Assembly (NCBI RefSeq): GCF_921293095.1 | Contig: NC_060254.1 | Location: 7,874,001-7,938,000, forward strand | Length of the DNA: 64,000 bases | Direction of reading: 5' to 3' | Source of the DNA: Ischnura elegans | Lineage: Eukaryota; Arthropoda; Insecta; Odonata; Coenagrionidae | Shown: piece after piece, positions 24,590 to 36,070 of the stretch | How the letters are laid out: each line of letters opens with the position of its first letter | How positions within the stretch are numbered: the stretch's first letter is position 1 | Program-made: the position numbers and the translations under genes | The notes under the pieces: generated by a model | What the model was told of the DNA's origin: nothing | What the model saw: only the letters and a program-made list of their open reading frames with translations | Databases searched by the model: none

Positions 24590-24870
24590 CAGGGGTACAG
24601 CTAGGAATTAAGGCTAGAGGAGGTTTTAGGGGCGACTAATAGTGGGGATCTGGGGGGTATGGAATACCTGCCAGGGCAAGCAGGAGGTACGGGGACCCTC
24701 CCCCAGAAATTTTTAAGATAAATGGTTCAAAATGGGGAGTTTTACAGCTTTCTGAGGGATATTTTATTAATCCTTACACTTTTCTATAAGTAATATTAAT
24801 CCAATTAACTAATTTAGATTTGGGGGGTGATTATGCCCCAAAAACCTCCCCCCCCCTCGCTGCACCATTA
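24590..24870. mobile_element. Nested hAT-like MITE
   Basis: 281 bp with imperfect 16-bp inverted ends (CAGGGGTACAGCTAGG and, inverted, TAATGGTGCAGCGAGG, 11 of 16 matching). Flanking 8-mers AGTACCAT (24582-24589) and GGTACCAT (24871-24878) agree at 7 of 8 positions, as expected for an older hAT insertion. Internal sequence includes GGGGATCTGGGGGGTATGG and a G/C-run terminus reading CCCCAAAAACC. It interrupts the minus-strand coding remnant of the larger transposon. Confidence 0.6.
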
Positions 24871-24929
24871 GGTACCATGACTGTAACTTACAGTTGCTTC
24901 TGTGAGACAATTTCTGTGATTTTGCCTCA

Positions 24930-25106
24930 AAATAAATTGCCATTATATTGCACTAGAACCCACGGACCTCTGAATTCTGTCTTCACTTCAACAAACAGGT
25001 CTAAATTCAAGTTGATATCTTTAAAATGTTTCTCTCCTGGAAAACTTTCATTTGTATTGCATATCACGTGAAAGCTAAGGATATCTGGTGCTGCTTGAAC
25101 ATTGTC
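24930..25106 (-). pseudogene. C-terminal remnant of the large transposon's protein
   Basis: Fifty-nine open minus-strand codons ending at a TGA (24927-24929). They include FKDINLNLDLFVEVKTEFRG then PWVLVQYNGNLF; the frame continues beyond the stop as GKITEIVSQKQL. The 'W-V-L-V-x-Y-x-G-x-x-x-x-G-K-I' arrangement resembles small beta-barrel C-terminal domains of some animal DNA-transposon proteins. Farther upstream on the same strand, near 25370-25430, a basic stretch KKAERKYYRQRKSMKGKK is visible in another frame. Many stops and shifts show inactivation. Family membership is my inference. Confidence 0.4.
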
Positions 25107-26297
25107 TCAATGCTTTACTTTGATGATGGTATCATTTATATAATCTTCTCCAGCATAATATGCCTTGAACAAACAAATATTGAACAACAATACAATAAAA
25201 CTTGTCTTTGAACAAACTACTGAAGATTCTGATGCAAAATCCTTGGCAGATTGAATAGAGCATCATTTTCATCCTCACTACTCTTAACATTCAGTCAGTT
25301 CTCTAAAATTGCATTCAGGAGAACTGATGTGAGCTTGATTTTTTAGCTTAAGTTTGCCTGCTATTCACTGTCATTTTTTCCCTTTCATACTTTTTCTTTG
25401 TCGGTAATATTTTCTCTCAGCTTTTTTCTTAATTAATTTATCCTCTTACTTCTTTTTAAGAACCCATCATGATCACTTGCATTTAGTTTACTTCGCATTT
25501 TCTTTACTCTAGCAACAGCAGTTGCCTAAGGTTTTTCCACCACCATTTAAATTCTGAAAAAGCATTAAATTTCTTATCTTCAAAGTTTCAGGCATTACTC
25601 AGTGGTGCTTATGTAAACTTACTTAAATAAAAATACTTCATGTAGTCCACATTGTTTATTTTCTGACCTTGATTCCCTCCTAGTAATCAGTCACAAAAAT
25701 AACATATGCTATAATCACTCACGCACTGAAACATGTATTACGTGTTGGCTAAAGGCGACTGTAAATTCTAGTATCACCAAACATCTAATCGAGAACAACT
25801 ATCCCAGTGATTTCACATCTGAGATCTACCACACACTGAGACAAAAGAAATTAAGTCCCCACTTTTTGTCATGAAGAACTGGAGATTATTGAGGTGACAA
25901 AATCAAATGAAACGCAGGAATTAAACATTCATGATTTACCATTTCATTCACCTTACTTTTTCTAACCTTTTCTACCCGCCCTCTATGCACCTAAAATTTT
26001 ACTTGTTCTTCTGTTTACTACAATGCATACTTTCAACCACAGCACCTACTCCTCTGCCACTTTGTCATTTCATGACATAAACTTAATACCTGGCCCTTCT
26101 ATTAACCGATGCCAAACTCCCCAACCCTGAATGCCCAGAGCACAATTTTAAATTTAAATTACTGTAGGCCTAGTCTTTTCTGGACTAAATGTAAATAACG
26201 CTTCATTTTATGTTTTAGAATTAAATATTATCAAAATTTAGTAATGATATGACATAGTGAATTCATTTTTATGTATATTGCATATTATGTTGTGAAG

Positions 26298-26327
26298 TGT
26301 CCCGTACGTAACGTTACGTACGGGACA
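26298..26327. repeat. Perfect 30-bp palindrome made of two inverted 15-mers
   Basis: The 15-mer TGTCCCGTACGTAAC is followed immediately by its exact reverse complement. Each half is a copy of the subterminal motif of the surrounding transposon. It is the only head-to-head pair among the seven copies. Confidence 0.9.
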
Positions 26328-26854
26328 GAAAGAAATTGAACATTAGGGTATGTTTAAATTTTATTATTTTTTCACAACATCATAATTATTTAGTTTGACA
26401 CAAAACCAGTTTAGAAAATTGTATTTTGAGTAGCTGTTTGTCAAGAAACTTTGTGAAAAAATAAATTTATATATTTTATGTTACGTACGGGACAAAGAAA
26501 CAATCTACTTTTAAACACTGTATTTTACCATTATACTATCGCAAAATTAATATAATTTTGTGATAGAAACTCTTATACTGTACTATATTTTGATATTATA
26601 ATTACCAAGACACATAAAAATAGCATTTAGTCAAGCATTGATATGGCAACACAACCTATGAAAATGGCAATTTTTGAACAGCTGATGAAGAGACGACTTT
26701 GAACCTAGGTTACCTACATATTTAAACATATTTGACTAAAATTCCTAGTAAATACTCATAATATAACCTTATGAGAAGACAATCATGACACAATAAGTTA
26801 AATATAAAAAAATATTTTTATTTCCAAAAGTTACCTATTTTCATGGAATGGCCC

Positions 26855-29800
26855 AAATAACGCTCGCAGCTCATTTCGGTAAAAACATGATGAAAATACC
26901 GTTGGAGATGAAAAATTTATGAGTAATTTTCATCATTTTGAAATACCTTTCCATGCATGTTTGGATAATATCAATGCTAGTAAAATTGCCATGCGAGCAA
27001 ATTATGTCAAAAATCTTTTATAAGTTAGCACGCTTATAGTTTTCAATGTTTTAAAAGTCTTTTATTTCAATCACCGTAAACCTGTCAAACCCCAAAGTTT
27101 GATGGCGTTGGAGAGTATGGTGCCCTTCTTACTAATCTCCCACTTCTGCTTACAGTTAGTTCCGCCATCGAAAGTTACGAATGTGGAAATATGATGATAA
27201 AGTACATCCTAGAAAGTTCATGACATTTATCAAACCTATGTTTTTTTGGATGTAGGCAATTAGACCATATCCTCGTGAAGAAAGTGTGGGATCATAAAAG
27301 TTATGAATATGGAAGGTAATCAAGTCAGTTCAAAGATGGTTTTTACCTCGTCATTTATGATCTTTAACCCTTCCTAATTTATCGAAGTTAATATGTAAGT
27401 ACAAGAAGTAATCCAATGTTTGTAAACCAGAGTGTGGCGCATATGTTATCATCAGTTGGGTCTTCGCTAAGCTTAGCATTGTCCCTCCTGATATGGTTTT
27501 ATGGGCTATTTTTCATTAACGGGAATGTTGTACGGGTTTGACGCCGGCCAGATTGTGGTGAACATGTTTAACCCCATAGCGAAGGGCTTGAGTTGATTCC
27601 CGGTGCAGGCGGATGTCCCCTAGTAATATCCGGTTCCGCCGCCGTATGCGAAAGCTTACATGTTCATGGTCTCGTCATAGGGACTTTATTCAGGTCTCGC
27701 CACACGTGTCATCTTTCGTATCAGGGTATTCCGCAGCGTCGTCATATTTCACAGTTGAAGCACTGGTTCTACACTTCCTTGTCCGTTGCCATCTGAATTA
27801 GGTATTACTGCGACCTCTAAGGTTACCAATTTCCCTCAATATTAGCGTTATGAATTTCATACTGCGATGTCATGTTTTTTTCATAGAAGCTTTTTCTCGG
27901 GTCTTCTCTTAATTTAGGTCGGTTGTAAGGCCCTTGCAGACCCTAGTTACCTTTTTTATTAACAAAAATGCCCATAAACTGTTCATTGCTCACCTTTATG
28001 GCTACAGAATAGTAGCTGTTGCACTAGTATCTTTTTTGAGCTATTATGTGTTTTAATAGCAGGAAAAATATTGTATGATTCATATTTAACTTGCATGAAT
28101 TATATTATTTTAGGAGTTAAAATCTGTAACGCCAGAGTTAACTTCGGCTTATGAACGTTACGGATTTTTAAAATTTGGGGAATCATTGGTGCTCTACTGC
28201 ATGTATTGAAAAAGAACCATTCGCTTCAAAAAGGGCGTTTGTACTCCTTTAATTTTTCTTATTTGCACTTCAATTTTTCTTCCTCTTATTCTATTTGATC
28301 CAATTAGCATTTGGAAAACGCTGTTTTCCTTTCAAATCGGAATTTACTCCTTTGGAGTTACTCTCTTGGGATATGCATTCAGATCGTTTAATTTTCACTT
28401 TCCCTGGGCGTCTTTTTAATAGTAGTTCCCCTCTTTCTTGGGAACTGGGATCGTGGGTTCAAGCGACGGAGGTCGTCGTCTTGCGCTAACGATCTTTTTC
28501 CTCTCATCCTTCCTTTCGAGCAGCTGCGAGGCTTCGTATTAAAGCACTCCCAAGTGTCCCCCCATTTAATCCTTTCCCTCTCCCCCGTCGGCACCGTAAG
28601 GTGAGGGAGACGTTCCTATGTATGCATTCGTGTGTATATAGAAACACACACGTACGTAAGGTACAGTGATGGAACATAAAATGAACAACTCCATCCGTTT
28701 CCATTCTTTCTCGCTGGGCGTAGAGTGCGTCATCCACGTCTTGGGGTGCCCGTGGGTGAGTGAATGCGTGATCCTCCCCTCACTACACTCTCCTTTTATT
28801 TTCCCATGCTCGCACGCCCGTCGCGCTTCATTTGTCAAGGGACTCGCGCGCTGGCTGTTTTCCACGTCTCCCACGTCCCTCCGGGGGAGTAGATGGTCCA
28901 TGGTATTATTCATCTTTGATTAGCGTTGATTAATCGGTTTAAAAGAAGGGAAGAAGAATAGGGAGAAGCCTCCCCGAAATTGGTCGCCTCATTTGCTTAA
29001 TCATATATTCTTTTTCAATGAGATGGTCTTCGAACCGACCGTATATATTTTCCCTCTTAATTTCATAAGTTTTGAGCGTTCCCACGTTTTATTCATCCTT
29101 ATCCCTTTTTCGTTTACGAATTTCATGAATATGCATGATATATTAAGAGTTAATCACGTTAGTAAGCATATTTTTTTAAGCATTAATTTCCTCCAGCTGT
29201 TTCCTCATAGTAAAGTGTACTCGTTATAATCCAATTTGTTTTACTTGTCGGCCTCAGGGCATTATCTCCACGCAAATGAATCGCTATCCCTTGATTTATA
29301 GGTTTATAATTGGGATATGGCTTTGCGTTTGCAGTTTTGGTGTTCATTATTTCTTTTGATCGGTATTGGTCTTTAATTATTCTACAATCTGTAGGGTGAT
29401 GCATAAAACTGTTACCGATGGTTTAAGGTGCTGTCGAATAATTGTGCGGTCATTCATCATGCGACTTGCTGGAATGACACACCATCGTGTTGATTGTGTT
29501 GACTGAAAGGGATGCGTAGATTTTTGTGCTTTGATAGATATCCATCCACCGTTAGCTTCATTTTTGAGACATTGATTTCCCAAAGCGCCCAAATCCATAT
29601 CTCATGCCCTATCTTGTATTCTTTTTCATAATTTGTAATGCTACTTGACATCGAGACGCTATAGCGATAAAAATGAACCGTAATGTCTTGATGACTCGGT
29701 TTATTATTATTGTAATAGCAAATATTGTTACAAGTCGACCATATAGTCGGGTGGTAACATCAGAAAATATATACTTAAAGACAAAAATATATGGGATTTC

Positions 29801-31720
29801 TCCTCAAGCCAATATGTCCTTGATTTTGGATTTGCATCAACATCTTCACCGCTCCATAAGGCATTTCTATATGGAAGGATAGAATTTCTTCATATCCACC
29901 TTTAATGTCTTCGTCATTGATTCGTAATATGCTCTTGTATGTTATACACTTAGTTACACATTTAGTATTTCATTGTGTTTCCTTACAAATATACGGGGAC
30001 CATTCACGGGTAATATATTTCGAGAGTTACTTTTTCATCTGGGGAACCCCCTTGTATCTCACTTAACCTTCCCGTCAGCTCCTTCATTCAAGTCTAAGAA
30101 GGTGCCTGTATTTATTTTCTCTCGTCTCGGATACTGGAAAAGCAAAAATGTTTTCTCTGCGCTCCTTAGTATTTCTTTGAGGAGGAAATCTTTTTTTCTC
30201 CCATTGTTGTCTCTCTCTCTCTCGGATGTGAATTGTTGGGGGGGTGAGGGGTGATGGGGGTGTAAGAAAACGTTCCGCTGCTTCCGTGGGAACGACAAGT
30301 GAGCTCTCCCACGACGCGATGCGCCGCTACACCCCTTTACCAACCCCGTTTTTTATTTGTTAACCGAGCCGTCATCCCTAATTCCGTTTTACTCCTCTGC
30401 TGCAGCATTGGTTTATTCCTGTTTTTTTTTTAATTCGTATTATATTTCCAGTTCCATTGATCTCCTGTTGAGCCGCTGTGGCTGTTGTAGTATCTTATTT
30501 GGAATTCCAGATTCAATAACATTATTTCACACTGCCTGCTTTGCAATGTAATTACGATGGAATCGGAATGCGATTTTAACTGACCTGGAGTTGCCATTTT
30601 TAAATTTTAAATATCGCTGATTTTGTTTGCGCTCGCACAGTATGTCATTATATAAATTATGTAAATATACGCCTTTTTTGTGAACGTAACTCATTTTAAC
30701 GTGGCAATATTCACGTGCGCTATTGCTATTTGCTGCTTCCTCCCTCAGAAATAATACCGATTCAGCATACGATAGAATTCGCTTATTGGTCCTTTGGATC
30801 GGATAATTGTGTGTTATAAAGTGAGGATCATCTGCGTTTTTCACGGTCATTTAGCACCCTGGCTAGTTTCGCTGCTACAACTTTATCAGGTATTTAATTG
30901 CGGAGTATTATTTTTTTGCATCGCTGATCAATGTAGAGAAATTGAAAGTGGAAATCTCGGGCCGCTGTGGGTGAATTCATTATGTGTATTGATTCTTCGA
31001 TTGTAGTGAAAATCCTTGGATGTTAATTCGCCTTCGTGTCTATCCTTGGATTTCTATGCAGAGGTTACTTGCGTTATTTATTGCTGTGACTGTAAGAAAT
31101 CATTTGACTCCTTAATGTATTGATATAAACTGTGGCCACTTCCCTTTTCCGATGTCCGCTATTTTGTTACGCGACAATAGTGTATAAGACAGGTCGTGCT
31201 GAATTTTATGGGCAGAAATTTAGAATTAGTACATTTGAAATAATGGAACTAGATTAATGGTCGCGCAAGATGATGGCCGCAAAATGGAAGAGGATTGACA
31301 TTTCTGAATCGGGAAAGTGTCTAACTATGGTTCTGGAAAAATATGAACGATATCAAGCGGTGACAGCTGAAGGGAGCTTTCGGTTCTGGCAGGTGTTCAC
31401 TCCGACTTTAAGCTGACGCAACAATTATTTAGAGGCGTTTCGATGAATCAATCACAACACGTCGAAACCCAAACCGTGAGTTAAAAGTTATCGCAGGAAA
31501 AAAAATACTAACTTTCCATCAAATGGATGGAGTCTGATGTTTTCAAGAGTTCATAACTTGTGTATAGTTATTCATTATTTTATAATTTATCACGCCTAAT
31601 ACTTATCAGCAGGTAACATTTTCTCGGCTCGTGAGGTTGGTAGTTTCTGATGGGTTCTGCGCGAGGTTGATGTTCATTTTTTTTTAAATCTATCGCCGCT
31701 CTTGGAGAGATTTCGCACGT
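26855..31720. other. Intronic sequence without recognised features
   Basis: AT-rich DNA with modest C/T-rich patches near 28.5-28.9 and 30.2-30.3 kb (a short CT repeat at 30210-30222). Open frames up to 115 codons occur on both strands at overlapping positions, the mark of stop-poor composition rather than genes. No transposon termini noticed. Confidence 0.4.
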
Positions 31721-31729
31721 GCCGTGTTA

Positions 31730-32060
31730 TGAGGCGGCGTATCCCAGGAGGCTAGGAAGGCGCAGCTGCTGCCCCGTCAGCGCCCTCTTGAGATTTCTCG
31801 TTTTCCATTCGGCCTTGCGTTGATGGCTCTGCCCCGACCACCTTAGGCCGAGGGGGGCATTTTGGATCGGGTAGTAATCTGTAGTCTCTTGCCCCAAGTT
31901 TTGATTCCCCTCTGGGGATGGATGGGAGGAGGTTTCTTGGGGGGGGGGGGGAGGTGTTCTCCCTCCCGCCGCAATCAGACAGGTGCTTCCGCCTCCCCCC
32001 CTCTCTCCACCCCACCCTCTCCCACAAACCTCGTGGCTCATCTTCGTCCTCTTGCTCTCT
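31730..32060. other. C/T-rich island with a 13-G homopolymer
   Basis: Stop-poor, CpG-containing block open in several frames on both strands. It includes a run of 13 G (31939-31951). No coding signature. Confidence 0.4.
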
Positions 32061-32519
32061 CAGTTCAACGTGGAGATGGAAGAACTCGTTCATTCCAGTT
32101 CAGTAGTTTGGAGTCTGTCAGAAGATTAACTTGCCCTTGCGCTTCTCATGAACTTCTGGTGCCAAATCGCGCAATGACGAGTGTAGCTCTTCATCAGAGT
32201 TTCCTAATTTTATCGCCACTTAGGGGAACAGTATGAATATTTTAAAAATTTAACAGAGTTAAAACATCCACAATTTTCATTAAAAAAGTCATATTTCTTG
32301 AAACATGATGCATTGGAAGTAATAAAATTATTTTATGCGAGTAGCGATAGCTCTGTTCTCGATGTATTTAACTAGATGCTTTACGATTTGAAATAATAAT
32401 CACTTTTCATTTCACTATTCTACGTTGATTACAAACTACAAAATAAGACTTCATTACCTAGCATTACAAATCAAAAGAACCACAGAAAAAATAGAGAGAT
32501 AATAGGAGCACGGTTATTC

Positions 32520-32740
32520 AGAAATTAATTGAAGTGGAAAGGGTTAAGATGGGATGGCCACGTGGAAAGGAGGGAGCTGGACGGAACACTGAGGATGTTG
32601 ACAGAAAATCTTCCTCGACGCAGATGCCCAAGACCACGGTGGGGAGAGCAAGTGCTGATAGATTTGCAAAAGCTCAACGTAACTCTGACCGAGACGGATG
32701 GCGTGAAGCTGTTGCCGGGGCCTAAAAGCTTTTGGAGTTT
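32520..32740 (+). mobile_element. Decayed LINE reverse-transcriptase C-terminal tail
   Basis: Plus strand reads LRWDGHVERRELDGTLRM, then RRRCPRPRWGEQVLIDLQKL, then after a one-base frame change RDGWREAV. This is the familiar end of many LINE ORF2 proteins: 'LRW-x-GHV-x-R', the 'G-R-P-R-x-x-W-x-x-Q-V-x-x-D-L' block, and the final 'R-x-x-W-R-x-x-V'. The piece is short, frameshifted and has no 5' part. Surrounding 32250-32520 may be more of the same element but is unrecognisable. Confidence 0.65.
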
Positions 32741-35700
32741 TGAGTGGCCACGTAAATAGATGGATAGTTCGATCGCACGGTGATAGATGGGGGTCGAGTT
32801 GGGCGTCACTGATACCGAAAGCGAGCCCATGACGTAGCGGCGACGACGACTCACTCATATGAAAATAATATTTATCTCTCAGAAAATACAAAATAACAAG
32901 AAAAATAAGCAATTGAATTTAAATAGACAATATTCAATCTTAGTTTGGCACGTTTAATCTTCGAAACTCAAATTTTAATCAAGGATAAAAATGTGATTAA
33001 ATTTTAATCTTTGATTTAAATACTCTAAGCGTGTGGGACGGTATTTTCAGCTGTTCACAAACTGCGTTACTTCAATAACGTGCGAATTTTTACAGCGTAA
33101 ACACGATTAGCATGCAATATGCGCGGTCAGTTGAACGATTGAGTGAGTTGGTTCAAGTCAAAGAGCCGTTCACTCGCTTGCAACCCGTGACTTCTAGCTC
33201 ACCGGCTTCCCTTCCCTTCTTGATCTGTCTCTCCCCTCTTAGCATTCTCCTCAGTCTCTTCTTCCCCCCCCCCCCCCCCTCAGTGTTTTCCCATTCTTTG
33301 AACCCCTCGCCTGACGTGACATGCAACAGGTTGGACTGTCTTATTAATAGCTGTCCCACCCCTTCCCTGCTCCGCTCCCCCCTTCGTTTCTTACACCCCC
33401 GCGGGGAAATTTATCTGTTAATGGACTTCTCTTATGGGGAATTGGACCCCTTCGGCACTGGAGTTATCCATCTATTTACTACCCTGGGAGTTGTTCTAAG
33501 GGAGTGCGGCGAAGGGCTTTGTATTCCCTGTTTTGAGGCTGAAAGGGTAATGTTCGTTTGGTTTCAACAATCGGCCTATATAGAAACGAGGCACACGATA
33601 TATTCCACATTCTATTCCATTTTATTTCTCTTATAGTGCCTATGAAATGAGTTGATTTTGCAACGATAATGACATCTCGCATCATACTCTATACGAAACG
33701 TTCGGCGAATCTTTCCCCGAACTCTATTGGAATTCTACTTGCGGTTTAAAGTCCTTTGACCTTCTCAAACGCTTTTTCACCCATAACTATTCGTAACCGT
33801 GATGCCATATTTGGGAGATGTTTGTTGTGCCTGTTCTCTCTCCATCACGTGATGTCATTTCCTTTTTCGGGGTTCTCTTTTCACTTTTTTTTTCGTTTTT
33901 CTTCGGGTACGTCGACTGGACCGTGAAAGATGATGATGATGACCCGCCAGCCGTTCCGGGCGAACTTATTTCCATTCATTACCACCCTTTCCCGAAATTA
34001 CCCTCTCCCTCTGTAAAATCCTCCGCTCCGTGCACTTAAGCTGCTCGTGACTGATGTCCTCCGGCAAAAATTGTCCCTCCCATTACGTATTCTCATATTT
34101 CTTCCTGTGAGGGCCTTCATCCTCCGAGAGTAGAGTTGAAATTACTTTCCTCCATTTTACTGCCCTTCATCCTTGATTGCACTCTTGCGTAAACATTTTT
34201 TTCGTTGTCCTTTTTTCCTTATTATAATCTACCGAGTTGAAGATGCTGCCTTGGGAGATGCAGCGAATGCAATTTCTCGGAAATGCTCTCAATTATTCCT
34301 TTATTAGGTCTATTAACTAACTATCAAGATATCTTTCAGATTGGAATTGAGGGAATATGAACTTCATTCATTTTTTTCTTTTGTGTCGGAGGTGGTGTTC
34401 GTGTCTTAGATTGCAGTGAGGATTTCCTGAATACCCAACATTGTATGGATTAATGCCACTATTGCGATTGTCCTTAGCGGCGTTTTCATATATCTGGCTG
34501 AGTAGCCGGAAAGATGTTACAGGTGCAGTCAGTTCGCTTAATGTCTATTCTCTCATCTTAAATTTTGCTTCCTAGCTTTTTAGTGTAAAAATATCTTTCA
34601 ATGATATATGTCATGAATTTTACCGTATTAAGCTTATTTGTTTCCGTTTATTGGCTCTATTGTTTTTTTTCCTGCATTCTTTCGTTACACCAGCCATTAA
34701 AGTCTCCTGCGTGATCCCAGTTTTTGTTTTTTTTTGTATTTTTCCTTTAAATTCAATCACTGATCGCAGGCATTGGTTTTAGAGGAGTTTTGTCTTATGA
34801 GTTTTTCTCTTATTCTAGGTTCACAGGAAATCTTACTTGCTGGCCTTGAAATAAATACTTGAAAATAGTTATGACAAAATAACTAGTTTTTCAGAGCATT
34901 TTAATGGACAAAAGGTTAATTGACTGCGTTAATTATTCGCGATTAGTTTTTTATGAGGTTTGTCTGTAAACAAAATTGAGTGGAGCTGCCAGTTGGCTGA
35001 AATGAAAATTAGAAGTGGAAGTCCAAAGTGGCAGTAAAACTAGGAATTAGGACACATTCTCCTCCCCGATGAGGGTCGCCTAGTCCACCGAAAAACTCTT
35101 TCCGCAGACTTTAATTCTTAATGTAATTGGCTTTGAGACTAACACTTATAATTTTCAGGTTTGTCTATAGTTTGCATTTTTTCTCTGCATATTTTTTTAA
35201 TCGTTTGCTCGCAAGATTATTCTGCCACTACCACTGCTATAATGATTGCCCTCGTCAATCAGGGCATCCGGGGTCCTCTTCCCACGTCTCCCCCTCGTGG
35301 TCACTTCCCGAATGAAAAAATAAATCCCTCCCAGTGATTTTGCGCTGAGATTCGCAAACAATTTTTTTTTTTGGCTGCGCAAAGCCCTCTCGCTCCCTTC
35401 AATGTGTGATAGGTTCCCTTATTATGTATGTGATTATTAAAATTTTGTCGGAGAAATTTCGCGAGGGAGTGGAGGGCTCGCTGCTGTGCCCGCGTTTCTC
35501 ACACCGGCGGCAGCATCTAATTAAACATCGAAGCCCCTGCGCTTAACGAGAGAAAGGAGCGCCGCCTTATCTCCTCTTCCGGTCCTTCAAGCCTCCCCCT
35601 CTCTCCTTTCTCCCCCCCCCCCCCGCTATCCATTCCTAATTGCCTCGGTCGTGGGAGTGACGAATGGATGGCGCATGATGCATTTCTTTTGTCGCGACAA

Positions 35701-35840
35701 TGAACCGTTCCTATGACGCTGTTGATGCAAGAGTTAAAATTTGTGTTAGACGTTGTGGAGTCGTAATTATTTGCAATTTTTGTGTATAAGTGATTTCTCG
35801 ATAGGCAATTTTTCACCTATTTTATAATGATTTGCCCAAT
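32741..35840. other. Intronic sequence with pyrimidine-rich blocks
   Basis: Contains a C/T-rich block at about 33180-33400 with a run of 16 C (33264-33279), and another at 35530-35640 with 13 C (35612-35624). A GAT microsatellite of a few units lies near 33928. The longest open frame (33112-33636, 174 codons) crosses the homopolymer and shows no domain. No exon or transposon was recognised. Confidence 0.4.
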
Positions 35841-35844
35841 AAAT

Positions 35845-36070
35845 ACAGGGTGGAGAAATATTTTGCTGCGAAATTTTAAGCGGATGCCAATATTACTGAT
35901 GATGTTTAGGTCGAAAACGCGCCATTTTGAAACTACAGAAACTTTGAGCCAAGTGCTCCGATTGGCCGCGAGCTTTACCCTGTTGCCGGATGCCTTGGAT
36001 ACATCGCGATCTTCGGCAGGCAAAGCATTCCGAGTCATGAGTTGTCCAGAGCATCCGGCAACAGGGTGGT
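35845..36070. mobile_element. Repeat remnant beginning ACAGGGTGG with an internal foldback
   Basis: The interval opens with ACAGGGTGGAGAAATATT and closes with a 17-bp perfect inverted repeat, ACCCTGTTGCCGGATGC (35977-35993) against 36051-36067, which again presents an ACAGGGTGG sequence at its outer edge. Recurrent CAGGGTG edges and a short stem-loop suggest a MITE or foldback element. No target duplication could be identified, so the boundaries are approximate. Confidence 0.4.

Larger units (their letters stand above)
23758..26854. mobile_element. Decayed 3.1-kb DNA transposon with subterminal repeats
   Basis: The element is bounded by perfect 11-bp inverted ends GGGCCATTCCA (23758-23768 and, inverted, 26844-26854). 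AAAT lies directly outside both ends (23754-23757 and 26855-26858), a candidate 4-bp target duplication. Seven copies of the 15-mer GTTACGTACGGGACA lie in the outer parts: 23771, 23951, 24142 and 24162 on the left, 26298 (inverted), 26313 and 26480 on the right. Such arrays are typical transposase-binding sites. The minus strand keeps degraded protein-like pieces, so the element once coded for protein but is now dead. The superfamily is not assigned; Sola, Ginger and Academ are among groups with 4-bp duplications. Confidence 0.75.

Noticed and set aside
33112..33636. 174-codon ORF
   Set aside because: Crosses a run of 16 C and a low-complexity pyrimidine block; no conserved sequence recognised.
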